From Longimicrobium sp. (GTDB taxonomy: Bacteria; Gemmatimonadota; Gemmatimonadetes; Longimicrobiales; Longimicrobiaceae), in assembly GCF_035474595.1 (NCBI RefSeq), contig NZ_DATIND010000097.1, positions 44,529 to 108,528 of the forward strand: 64,000 nucleotides of DNA, written 5' to 3'. A program made the translations under genes and the position numbers. Positions within the stretch are counted from its first letter, which is position 1. Every line of letters begins with the position of its first letter. Below the pieces are notes generated by a model. The model did no database searches. It saw only the letters and a program-made list of their open reading frames with translations, and had not been told where the DNA came from. Below, piece by piece: positions 23,209 to 30,539 of this stretch.

Positions 23209-24297
23209 ATGCCCCTGCGCCCCTTCACCATCGACCCCGACATCGCCCGCGCGGAGACGCTGCCGGCGGAGGTGTACCACGACCCCGCGTGGTACGCGCT
23301 GCAGCGGGAGCGGGTGTTCGCGCGCAGCTGGCAGATGGTGCGCGGCGCCGAGCGGGTGAAGGCGCCCGGACACCTTCTGCCGTTCACCCTGCTGGAGGGG
23401 TGCCTGGACGAGCCGCTGGTGCTGGCCTGCGGCGACGACGGCGAGGCGCGCTGCCTGAGCAACGTCTGCACGCACCGGGGGACAGTCGTCTGCGAGGGCG
23501 AGACGCACGCGCACGGGCTGCGCTGCCGCTACCACGGCCGCCGCTTCGCGCTGGACGGGAAGATGACGTTCATGCCCGAGTTCGAGGGCGTGCAAAACTT
23601 CCCCTCGCCCGCCGACGACCTGCCGCGGCTGCCGCTGGAGCGCTGGGGCCCGCTGCACTTTACCGCGCTGGACCCCGCGTGCGGGTTCGACGAGTGGATC
23701 GGGCCGGTGCGCGAGCGCGTGGGCTTTCTCCCGCTGGACGAGTTCGTCTATGACGCCGCCACCAGCCGCGACTACCTGATCTCGGCCAACTGGGCGCTGT
23801 ACGTGGACAACTACCTGGAGGAGTTCCACATCCCGTACGTGCACGCCTCTCTCAGCGACGCGCTGGACTACTCCACGTACCGAACGGAGACGTTCGACTG
23901 GTGCAGCCTGCAGCTGGGCACCACGAAGCACGCCGCCGAGGCGTTCGCGCTCCCGCCCGGGCACCCGGACGAGGGGACGCGGGTGGCGGCGTACTACTGG
24001 TGGCTCTTTCCCAACCTGATGCTGAACTTCTATCCGTGGGGGCTGTCGGTGAACCTGGTGCAGCCGCTGGGCCCCGAGCGCACCCGCGTGTCGTTCCTCA
24101 GCTACGTCTGGGACGCCACCAAGCGCGAGCAGGGCGCCGGCGCCGGCCTCCACCGCGTGGAGATGGAGGATGAGGAGGTGGTGGAGGCGGTGCAGAAAGG
24201 CGTCAAATCGCGCCTCTACCACCGCGGCCGCTACTCACCGCGGCGGGAGGTGGGAACGCACCACTTCCATACGCTGCTGGAGCACACGGCGCACTGA
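23209..24297 (+). CDS. Rieske [2Fe-2S] ring-hydroxylating oxygenase, alpha-subunit type
   Basis: A 362-residue Rieske non-heme iron oxygenase. The Rieske cluster ligands are CTHRG (Cys87, His89) and CRYHG (Cys106, His109). The catalytic iron site is NYLEEFHIPYVHASL (two His), with the bridging Asp in YVDN just before. The family hydroxylates or demethylates aromatic or quaternary-amine substrates using a reductase partner, which is not encoded nearby. The start ATG 23209 is chosen over the longer frame from 22882, which runs through repeats. Followed by a strong terminator. A link with the adjacent RiPP precursor is possible but unsupported. Confidence 0.9.
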   Translation: MPLRPFTIDPDIARAETLPAEVYHDPAWYALQRERVFARSWQMVRGAERVKAPGHLLPFTLLEGCLDEPLVLACGDDGEARCLSNVCTHRGTVVCEGETHAHGLRCRYHGRRFALDGKMTFMPEFEGVQNFPSPADDLPRLPLERWGPLHFTALDPACGFDEWIGPVRERVGFLPLDEFVYDAATSRDYLISANWALYVDNYLEEFHIPYVHASLSDALDYSTYRTETFDWCSLQLGTTKHAAEAFALPPGHPDEGTRVAAYYWWLFPNLMLNFYPWGLSVNLVQPLGPERTRVSFLSYVWDATKREQGAGAGLHRVEMEDEEVVEAVQKGVKSRLYHRGRYSPRREVGTHHFHTLLEHTAH

Positions 24298-24315
24298 CGA
24301 AACAGACAGGGACGC

Positions 24316-24341
24316 GGGCCGGCGGCACATGCCGCCGGCCC
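24316..24341. terminator. Bidirectional hairpin between the Rieske and hsp20 genes
   Basis: A 12-bp perfect stem GGGCCGGCGGCA with its complement and a 2-nt loop, located between two convergent genes and serving both. Confidence 0.65.
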
Positions 24342-24374
24342 GACATCGTTCCTGCTGCCGTGGTCCGCTCGCGA

Positions 24375-24875
24375 TCAGCCGTTCTGCTGCTCGCCGTTGC
24401 CGTTCTGGCCCTGCTGGCCGCCGCTCACCTGCTGGGCGGTAGCGTTGCCGCCCACGTCGATCTTGCGGCGGCGGGCCTTCTCGCTCTTGGGGATGCGCAC
24501 GGTCAGCACGCCGTCCTCGAAGGCGGCCTGGATGCCGTCGGCGTCCACGTCGCGCGGGAGAACGAACGAGCGCGCGAAGGTGCCGTAGCGGCGCTCGGCC
24601 AGGTGGTAGCGCCCGTCCTGCCCCTCGGTGCGCTCCTCGCGCTTCTCGCCGCGGATGGTCAGGACGTTGTTCTCCACGTCCACCTCGATGTTGTCGCGCT
24701 TCAGGCCGGGCATCTCCACGTGCACGCGGATCTCGCGCTCGGTCTCGACCACGTCGGTCTCGGGGGCACGCATCAGGTTGCCGCCGGCGCGCGCGCCGGT
24801 GTTGCCGAACACCTGGTCCAGCAGCCCGAACGGATCGGCCGGGGCCCAGCGGTTGGTGGTGGGGGTGATGGCCAT
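24375..24875 (-). CDS. Hsp20 family small heat-shock protein
   Basis: A 166-residue alpha-crystallin-domain chaperone that holds unfolding proteins under stress. The domain includes VETEREIRVHVEMPGLKRDN, then LTIRGEKREERTEG, SFVLPRDVDADGIQAAFEDG and the GVLTVRIPK signature. The C-terminal tail is Gly/Gln/Asn-rich. ATG 24875 (MAITPTTNRW) is 9 nt after AGGAG. Monocistronic. The gap upstream holds a degenerate half of a two-hairpin element. Confidence 0.92.
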   Translation of the reverse strand: MAITPTTNRWAPADPFGLLDQVFGNTGARAGGNLMRAPETDVVETEREIRVHVEMPGLKRDNIEVDVENNVLTIRGEKREERTEGQDGRYHLAERRYGTFARSFVLPRDVDADGIQAAFEDGVLTVRIPKSEKARRRKIDVGGNATAQQVSGGQQGQNGNGEQQNG

Positions 24876-25224
24876 GGTTCTCATCTCCTGTGTTGACGGT
24901 TCATCGGCCCGCAATGGCCGTTGACACGGGAACTCTCCCGATGGGGCGGGCGTCGTCTGCCCGCCGGCTGGCCCCGTGAAAAGGCAAGCGGCAGACCAGT
25001 TTCCGTCAGTCAAAACGACAAACCGGCCGCGCATTCCGGCAGTCGATTCTGCATCGGCGGCAGAGCACGGCGGTGGACGTCGGGAATTTCTGGCGACGTC
25101 GATCATCGGCCGCAGCCCGCATCTCCAAAACGACGAAAAGCCTCGCAAACGGCGCCAGGCTCTCGGCGCGGCCGGGGCCCGTCGGGATCCCGGCGCTGCT
25201 TCGTGGATTCGGGGCCCGCCCGGT
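24876..25224. other. Gap upstream of hsp20
   Basis: A 349-bp gap with no supported gene. It holds a degenerate two-hairpin element at about 25105-25162 (hairpin 1 GCCTGGC/GCGAGGC on the minus strand; the core is eroded). A low-GC stretch near 25000-25030 may carry the hsp20 promoter but no clear heat-shock box is seen. Confidence 0.4.
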
Positions 25225-25662
25225 CTAGGGAGCCTCGGGCTCGGAGGGTTCGTAGGAGAGATCGGCCCAGGCGATGTTCACGGTCGTGGGCCCCAGCTCG
25301 CCGGGCTTCGTCTTGATGATGTTCACGTTCGCGATGCCGGTGCCGAACGGCTGGAGCTGCTGCTCGATCTGCACCCCCGTGGTGCCCTGCATGGTGTGCA
25401 GCAGGGCGTGCTTCATCACCCGCCCGCCGGGCGAGACCACCAGCAGGACCACGTCGGTGGCCGGCATCCCGCCGGCCAGGATCTGCGGATAGTACCGCTC
25501 CAGCGCGGCGCGCGGGGTAAGCGGCGAAGCGGGCGCGGCCCCGGCCGCCGCGGCCGCCGGAGCCGGGGCGCCGGGCGGGCTGGCGGCGGGCACGCGAGCC
25601 GCGCATCCGGCCAGCGCCAGCACGGCGAACGGGAGGAAACGGTAGCGATGGCGCGCGGTCAT
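25225..25662 (-). CDS. Lipoprotein sharing the C-terminal domain of the BlaR1-like protein
   Basis: A 145-residue lipoprotein with signal peptide and lipobox LALAGC. After an Ala/Pro linker, its domain LTPRAALERYYPQILAGGMP, then GGRVMKHAL and KPGELGPTTVNIAWADL is clearly similar to a segment of the BlaR1-like protein two genes upstream (LTPRNAVARYFPQVLESGM, GELGPTRVGIVWVQL). The domain is probably a periplasmic sensor or binding module. ATG 25662 follows GGAGGG at 8 nt; an alternative ATG 25713 overlaps the BlaI stop by 4 bp. Third gene of the operon. Confidence 0.75.
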   Translation of the reverse strand: MTARHRYRFLPFAVLALAGCAARVPAASPPGAPAPAAAAAGAAPASPLTPRAALERYYPQILAGGMPATDVVLLVVSPGGRVMKHALLHTMQGTTGVQIEQQLQPFGTGIANVNIIKTKPGELGPTTVNIAWADLSYEPSEPEAP

Positions 25663-25709
25663 GGAACGGGCCCTCCATCCGGAGATCGGGGGTTTCGGCC
25701 GGGGCGGGA

Positions 25710-26087
25710 TCATTCCTCGCCTCCGCCGCGCAGACGGTCCTCCAGCAGCTTCTGCATCCGCCGCAGCTCGTCGTCGCTCAGCCCGCGGTCGGATACCAGC
25801 TGGGTGAGGAGCAGCTCCGGCGAGTCCTTGAACAGCTTGCGGGTGATGCGGCGCAGCACGCTGGTCCCCGCGTCCTGCCGGCGGACCAGCGGGTGGTAGC
25901 GGTACGCCTTCCCGGCCTCGACGTGGCCCACGTACCCCTTCTCCTCCAGCGTGCGGAGAACGGTGAGCACGGTGGTGTACGCCAGGTCGTCGGGCAGCCG
26001 GTCGCGCACCTCGGCCACGGACCCGCCGCCCAGGTCCCAGAGCACGCCCATCACGTCCAGCTCGCGGTCGGTGAATGCGATCTCCAC
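25710..26087 (-). CDS. BlaI/MecI/CopY-family repressor
   Basis: A 125-residue winged-helix repressor of the penicillinase-repressor family: FTDRELDVMGVLWDLGGGSV, then LAYTTVLTVLRTLEEKGYV and GKAYRYHPLV are its DNA-binding half, and LLLTQLVSDRGLSDDELRR is the dimer domain. GTG start at 26087, 18 bp behind the BlaR1-like gene, so it is the second gene of the operon. It should bind the TACTA/TAGTA palindromes at 27801-27824 and 27851-27865 and be inactivated by proteolysis when the sensor is triggered. Confidence 0.9.
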   Translation of the reverse strand: MEIAFTDRELDVMGVLWDLGGGSVAEVRDRLPDDLAYTTVLTVLRTLEEKGYVGHVEAGKAYRYHPLVRRQDAGTSVLRRITRKLFKDSPELLLTQLVSDRGLSDDELRRMQKLLEDRLRGGGEE

Positions 26088-26105
26088 GTCCGGCTCCCGG
26101 TTCGT

Positions 26106-27770
26106 TCAGCGGCTGGCGGCGTCGCGCGTCTCGGGCGAGAAGCGCAGGTACATGCGCACGGGTGTGGCGCCGTGCGTGGGCTGCATGACCAGCGAGGCCA
26201 CGACCTGCCGCGCCACGGGCTCCAGCTCGGCCGGGCTCGCGGCGACCTGGACGTCGCGCGCCTTGCCGTCGGCACCCACGGTGTAGGTGACGGTGGCGCT
26301 CCCGGTGAGCCCCGCGGCGGCCATCGCCGGCGTGTAGAAGCGCCGCATCGCCGCTCCGACGTCGTCCATGTCCGGAGCACCGCCGGCCTCGGTCCTTGTC
26401 GGCACCCCGGCCGCGGCCGTCCCCCCGTCAACCTCCGAGACGCGCATCTTGAACCGGGCCGTCGCGGTCTCGCGGGCGATGCCGTCGGCCCCGGTCTCGC
26501 TGCGGCGCATCGGCATCGCCTCACCCTCGCCCTTCAACTGCACCCACACGATCCCGACGCGGGTCGGCCCCAGCTCGCCGGCGGGGCGCTTCATGACGTC
26601 CACCGAGCGGATGGTGCCGTTCGGGATGTCGCCCGCCAGCGTCCCCAGCCCGGTGCCGTCGGCGCCGGCCGCGATGCGCTCGTGCCGCACCACCTGCCCG
26701 TCGGGCGCCAGGACGAAGAGGAGGCGCTCGTTCTCGCCCATCCCGCTCTCCAGCACCTGCGGGAAATACCGTGCGACGGCGTTGCGCGGCGTCAGGGGGA
26801 TCTTGGGGAAGCTCGGCTCCTCGCCCGGCGCGCGGTAGAGGGCGCGCGCGGTGGCGGTGGACGGCTGCGTGGGCGCGGGCGTCTCGCAGGCGGCGGCGGC
26901 GAGCGCGGCGGCCACGGCGCCGAAGGAGATGGCGCGGAGGAGCGGGCGGCGGACACGGGGTGCGGTCATGATGCGGATTCTCCGTTCGAGGGACGACACC
27001 GGTTCGGCGAAGGCCGCCGCGGCCAGGCGGGAGTGGACCGTGCGGCGGCCGACTTCCAGCAGCACCGCGCCGTAGGCGCCCACGTCGGCGCGGCGGCCAA
27101 GGACGCGCGCGTCGCAGTCCACCTCCACGGCCAGGCGCAGCCGGCGCAGCTGCCACCACACGGCGGGGTTCCACGGCGTCAGCGCGGCCACCAGCAGGGC
27201 CAGGGCGAGGAGGCGCGGATCGCCCGCGCGGACGTGCTCCTGCTCGTGCTCCAGCACCAGCCGCCGCGCCCCGGGGTCGGCGTCTACCGCCCAGCGGGGG
27301 AGGACGATGCGCGAGCGGAGGAGCCCCACCACCGCCGGCCCCGTCTCGCCGGAGACGAGGACGGGGATGCCGTCGATCTCCACGCGCGCCCAGCGGCGGC
27401 GGCGGCGCCCGAGCACGCCCGCCATCCCCGCGAGCGCCAGCACCACCGCGGCCGACGACGCGCCCCAGACGGCGGCGAGCGGCGCGTCCAGCCGAGCGGG
27501 GTCGAACGCGGGGCGCACCTTGCGCGGCAACGTCGCCACCGTCGCCGCGACCTCCACGCCGCGCAGGGTGATGGCCGCAGGGGCGCGAGCGGGACGGAGC
27601 GTCGGGAGGAGGCGGACGGCCGCGGGGACGGCGAGCGTCAGCACCAGCGCGGCCGCCCATCCCCAGCGCGTGGCCCAGCCGAGCGGGCGCACGGCCCGCT
27701 CCAGCGCCAGCGCGCCGAGGCTCAGCAGCACACCCACCGCCGCGCAGTACAGCATCCAGTAAGCGATCAT
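26106..27770 (-). CDS. M56 (BlaR1-like) sensor protease with a TonB-like C-terminus
   Basis: A 554-residue membrane metalloprotease sensor. About three or four N-terminal membrane spans carry the zinc motif HEQEH (about 175-179). The penicillin-binding sensor domain of BlaR1 is absent. Instead there is a module LTPRNAVARYFPQVLESGM shared with the lipoprotein downstream, and a C-terminal TonB-like fold (GLTGSATVTYTVGADGKARD). The signal sensed is therefore probably not a beta-lactam. Its site-2-type protease should cleave the BlaI-like repressor encoded next. ATG 27770 follows the operator-promoter region directly. Confidence 0.9.
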   Translation of the reverse strand: MIAYWMLYCAAVGVLLSLGALALERAVRPLGWATRWGWAAALVLTLAVPAAVRLLPTLRPARAPAAITLRGVEVAATVATLPRKVRPAFDPARLDAPLAAVWGASSAAVVLALAGMAGVLGRRRRRWARVEIDGIPVLVSGETGPAVVGLLRSRIVLPRWAVDADPGARRLVLEHEQEHVRAGDPRLLALALLVAALTPWNPAVWWQLRRLRLAVEVDCDARVLGRRADVGAYGAVLLEVGRRTVHSRLAAAAFAEPVSSLERRIRIMTAPRVRRPLLRAISFGAVAAALAAAACETPAPTQPSTATARALYRAPGEEPSFPKIPLTPRNAVARYFPQVLESGMGENERLLFVLAPDGQVVRHERIAAGADGTGLGTLAGDIPNGTIRSVDVMKRPAGELGPTRVGIVWVQLKGEGEAMPMRRSETGADGIARETATARFKMRVSEVDGGTAAAGVPTRTEAGGAPDMDDVGAAMRRFYTPAMAAAGLTGSATVTYTVGADGKARDVQVAASPAELEPVARQVVASLVMQPTHGATPVRMYLRFSPETRDAASR

Positions 27771-27800
27771 CGCCGGTCCTCACGAGGTGTCCGCCCGCCG

Positions 27801-27824
27801 CATCTACTAATCTTGTAGTAGATG
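27801..27824. promoter_or_regulatory. BlaI-type operator O1
   Basis: A 9-bp perfect inverted repeat, CATCTACTA and TAGTAGATG with a 6-nt spacer. It overlaps the -10 box of the sensor operon promoter, so bound repressor would block RNA polymerase. Confidence 0.8.
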
Positions 27825-27850
27825 CTAATCGGGTGCGGCGGAGATGTCAA
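27822..27850 (-). promoter_or_regulatory. Promoter of the BlaR1/BlaI-like operon
   Basis: On the minus strand, TTGACA (27845-27850) and TAGCAT (27822-27827) are separated by exactly 17 bp. It is framed by two palindromes, an arrangement typical of BlaI-controlled genes. Confidence 0.8.
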
Positions 27851-27865
27851 CTATAGTTCTAGTAG
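27851..27865. promoter_or_regulatory. BlaI-type operator O2
   Basis: CTATAGTTCTAGTAG is an imperfect palindrome of the same TACTA/TAGTA type as O1, next to the -35 box. Confidence 0.6.
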
Positions 27866-27948
27866 ATGGACAGAGTTGTATCTGCAGAAGGAGATCGGAA
27901 GCAGGGAAAGACTATGGGGGAGATGAGTTTGGCTCGTCCTCCGGCCTC

Positions 27949-28003
27949 GCGCCCTCTCCGGCCGGCTTAGGCCGTCCACCTCTCCCGTACCGGGAGAGGT
28001 AGC
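27949..28003 (+). repeat. 180-bp MITE-like repeat, left half only (A3)
   Basis: GCGCCCTCTCC end and the CCTCTCCCG hairpin are present as in A1; the right part is replaced by unrelated sequence that ends near CGGGAGAAC. Confidence 0.65.
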
Positions 28004-28170
28004 TGGATTGGGATCTGCGCCGAGGGGCTGCATCGTGCCCGCCCGGCCTCAATCCGCAGATCTGCGCGAACGGGAGAACTCATCGCAGGAGAGCTTCGGG
28101 GTGCGCCACGACAGCCTGGGCCCGCCGTGGCTCCCCGGCCGAGCAACACGGTTCATCCGCTGCCGCGATT

Positions 28171-28199
28171 TTGCATCCGCCGCCCGCGCCCGCTATCTT
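28171..28199 (+). promoter_or_regulatory. Promoter upstream of the saccharopine-dehydrogenase-like gene
   Basis: TTGCAT (28171-28176) and TATCTT (28194-28199), spacer 17 bp, about 105 bp before the ATG. Confidence 0.5.
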
Positions 28200-28302
28200 C
28201 CGCCCCTCTCGCGCGCGGCTTGAACCGCGCCCGCGTGCCCCACGTCCCGGCGCCGCCCCGCGTCCGGGACATGTATCTTTTTGCGAATCAAGGAGCTGCG
28301 AC

Positions 28303-29478
28303 ATGCGGATGCTGGTGCTCGGTGCGGGTCAGCAGGGGAGCGCGTGCGCGTACGACCTGCTGAGGCACACCGGCCACGACGTGGTGATCGCCGACCTCAA
28401 GGTGGACGCGCTTCCCGGGTTCCTGCAGCCGTACCTGGGCGGCCGGCTGACCGCCGTGCAGGTGGACGCCACCGACCGCGGCGCCGTGCGCGAGGTGATG
28501 GAGGGCGCCGCCGCGGTGATGAACGCCTTCCCCTACCACTTCAACCTGGGGATGCTGGTGGCCGCCATCGACTGCGGCGCCCACTACGCCGACCTGGGCG
28601 GGAACACCGAGATCGTGCTGCAGCAGAAGGGGCAGCACGACCGCGCGCGGGAGAAGGGCGTGAGCGCCGTCCCCGACAGCGGGCTGGCGCCGGGGATGGT
28701 GAACATCCTGGCGCAGCACGGGATCGGGCAGATGGACACCGTGCGCTCCGTGTCCATCAAGGTGGGCGGCCTGCCGCAGCACCCCGAGCCGCCGCTGAAT
28801 TACCAGATCGTGTACAGCATGGAAGGCGTGGTGGACTACTACACCACCCTGTCGTGGGTGCTGCGCGACGGGCAGCCCACGCAGGTGAAGGCGCTGTCGG
28901 AGATCGAGGAGATCGACTTTCCCGGCGCGGGCACGCTCGAGGCGTTCCACACCGCGGGCGGGCTGTCGACCATGGCGCAGCGCTACGCCGGCGACGTGCC
29001 CACGATGGAGTACAAGACGCTGCGCTACCCCGGCCACGCCCGGATCATGGAGGCCATCCGCGACCTGGGGCTGCTGGACCTGGACGCGGTGGACGTGAAG
29101 GGTCAGCGCGTGGTGCCGCGCGACGTGTTCATCAAGGTGGCCGGCGGCAAGCTGACCAAGGACCCGCGCCAGAGCCCGGACCTGGTGGCGCTGCGCGTGG
29201 AGGTGGAGGGCGACAAGGACGGCCAGCCGCTGCTGCTGCGCTGGGACCTGCTGGACCGGTTCGACCCGGAGACCGGGATCACCGCGATGATGCGCACCAC
29301 CGGCTACTCGCTGGCCATCACCGGCGCGCTCCAGGCCGCCGGCGACGTGGAGCCGGGCGTGTGGACGCCGGACGAGGGCGTCCCCGCCGAGCCGTACATC
29401 GAGGCGCTCCGCCAGCGCGGCGTCGACATCCGCGCCAGCCGCTTCCCCGGCGGCTTGGCGGCCGGGGCGAACAGCTGA
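28303..29478 (+). CDS. Saccharopine-dehydrogenase-family oxidoreductase
   Basis: A 391-residue NAD(P)-dependent enzyme of the saccharopine dehydrogenase/homospermidine synthase type. The Rossmann motif is VLGAGQQGSACAYDLLRHTG at the N-terminus, with an acidic residue after the second strand (VIADLKVD). The middle has DSGLAPGMVNILA and the substrate-domain fragment PLNYQIVYSMEGVVDYY. Known relatives catalyse the last step of alpha-aminoadipate lysine metabolism or related reductions; I cannot tell which. ATG 28303 follows AAGGAG. A TTGCAT-N17-TATCTT promoter lies upstream. Followed by a TACG tandem array. Confidence 0.88.
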   Translation: MRMLVLGAGQQGSACAYDLLRHTGHDVVIADLKVDALPGFLQPYLGGRLTAVQVDATDRGAVREVMEGAAAVMNAFPYHFNLGMLVAAIDCGAHYADLGGNTEIVLQQKGQHDRAREKGVSAVPDSGLAPGMVNILAQHGIGQMDTVRSVSIKVGGLPQHPEPPLNYQIVYSMEGVVDYYTTLSWVLRDGQPTQVKALSEIEEIDFPGAGTLEAFHTAGGLSTMAQRYAGDVPTMEYKTLRYPGHARIMEAIRDLGLLDLDAVDVKGQRVVPRDVFIKVAGGKLTKDPRQSPDLVALRVEVEGDKDGQPLLLRWDLLDRFDPETGITAMMRTTGYSLAITGALQAAGDVEPGVWTPDEGVPAEPYIEALRQRGVDIRASRFPGGLAAGANS

Positions 29479-29485
29479 ACAGCAG

Positions 29486-29517
29486 TACGGAAGTACGAGA
29501 GTACGGAAGTACGAAAC
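29486..29517 (+). repeat. 8-bp tandem array T4 (TACGRRAG)
   Basis: Units TACGGAAG, TACGAGAG, TACGGAAG and TACGAAAC, 8 bp after the stop of the saccharopine-dehydrogenase-like gene. It ends in the same TACGAAAC as array T2. Confidence 0.8.
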
Positions 29518-29557
29518 TGCATCGCCCCCGGCGCGGACACGCATCGGGGGTGATGTT

Positions 29558-30088
29558 TTATTCGATGTCGCGAAGATCGAAGCGCATGCTCACGGCAATG
29601 CGCTCAGGGTCGCGCCCATGCTGCAGCGCGTCGGCGATGCGCCGCTTCTGGGCCAGCTTGTTGGGGACGAACCCCTGGCGCTCGTACCACAGCACGAGAT
29701 CCGGCTGCGCGTCGAGTGTCACGTAACGGCAGGCGACCTTCTCCCCAACGATCTGGCCCAATCCGAGAGCCCACCGTACGGCGTACCGTCCGAGACCGCT
29801 CCCCTGGAATGCGCGATCGACCCCGAGTTGGAGGAGTTTGAGCGCACTCACGTCACGAAAACGGATCACCGGATCACGCTCCCGGGGATCGAGCGCAACA
29901 ACACTCATGCTGACGGTGACAAATCCCGCGAGAATGCCGCTCCGCCAGATGAGGTAGGTCGTCGAGAGGCTCGCCTGCTGGTCCGACCACGAATATCCGT
30001 GGAAAAATGCGTTCTGGTCGGACCGCCCGCAGTCGAAACGCGCCGGCGGCGGACCTTCCATCTTCTCGATGATGGAATTCTGCAGCAT
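29558..30088 (-). CDS. GNAT acetyltransferase resembling TacT-type toxins
   Basis: A 176-residue GNAT protein. The start ARFDCGRSDQNAFFHGYSW matches the F.CG...LN.(F/Y) block seen in toxins of the TacT/AtaT group that acetylate aminoacyl-tRNA. The acetyl-CoA loop is FQGSGLGRYAV, preceded by KLLQLGVDRA and followed by LVLWYERQGFVPN. Unlike classic cases, the upstream partner is not a DUF1778 ribbon-helix-helix protein but a 57-residue helical protein 79 bp away. The locus might be a toxin-antitoxin module, or a plain modifying enzyme; without homologues of the partner I rate it moderate. Confidence 0.75.
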   Translation of the reverse strand: MLQNSIIEKMEGPPPARFDCGRSDQNAFFHGYSWSDQQASLSTTYLIWRSGILAGFVTVSMSVVALDPRERDPVIRFRDVSALKLLQLGVDRAFQGSGLGRYAVRWALGLGQIVGEKVACRYVTLDAQPDLVLWYERQGFVPNKLAQKRRIADALQHGRDPERIAVSMRFDLRDIE

Positions 30089-30167
30089 GTTCGGCTGAAG
30101 GTCGATGCAAAGGAAATGGCAGGCCTGAAAGACCTGCCACGTTACTCGCGAGCGGCGAACCGACCGA

Positions 30168-30341
30168 TCAGCCTTTGTCGGCCGGTTTCTTCCGCTGCAT
30201 GGCTTTCTCCATCATCGGCCGCATCTCGCGAACGGCGTCGAGAGTCGCCCGCCGCTCGGGTGTATCGGCCGCCGGGCGTTTCATCTCTTCGATGAGCTCT
30301 CGCGTGCCTTCGCGGGAAAGCCGGGTGATCCTCGTCGGCAT
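30168..30341 (-). CDS. 57-residue helical protein, candidate antitoxin
   Basis: The protein is MPTRITRLSREGTRELIEEM, then KRPAADTPERRATL and MEKAMQRKKPADKG. It is basic, helical, without a known fold. ATG 30341 has AGGAGGGG at ideal spacing and a TTGACG-N17-TAGCTT promoter upstream. Lying immediately before a TacT-like GNAT gene on the same strand, it is a natural antitoxin candidate, but the protein family is unknown to me. Confidence 0.6.
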   Translation of the reverse strand: MPTRITRLSREGTRELIEEMKRPAADTPERRATLDAVREMRPMMEKAMQRKKPADKG

Positions 30342-30369
30342 CGCACCCCTCCTGTCTTCGGTTGCCTTG

Positions 30370-30398
30370 AAGCTAAAACACCAGTCCGTTCCCGTCAA
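30370..30398 (-). promoter_or_regulatory. Promoter of the 57-residue protein/GNAT pair
   Basis: On the minus strand TTGACG (30393-30398) and TAGCTT (30370-30375) with a 17-bp spacer; about 29 bp from the -10 box to the ATG. Confidence 0.6.
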
Positions 30399-30539
30399 CT
30401 CTGTCCACAGGCGGCATCTTCGGAGCGGGTGGTGATTCGCCGCTTCCTGCACTCGCAACAGTTTACGCGCGCCACACCAACGTCTCACACGATCGCGCAA
30501 GGCGCATTCGGCGCGCATGAGGGGTTCCGCAACCCATCG

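Larger units (their letters stand above)
27866..28302. other. 437-bp gap with repeat A3 and a promoter
   Basis: Holds the left half of the 180-bp repeat (27949-28003) and the promoter at 28171-28199. No gene is supported. Confidence 0.4.

Noticed and set aside
25105..25162. A thirteenth two-hairpin element on the minus strand.
   Set aside because: Hairpin 1 is recognisable (GCCTGGC/GCGAGGC) but the core reads GTCGTTTTGG and hairpin 2 is lost; kept only as a degenerate remnant in the gap note.
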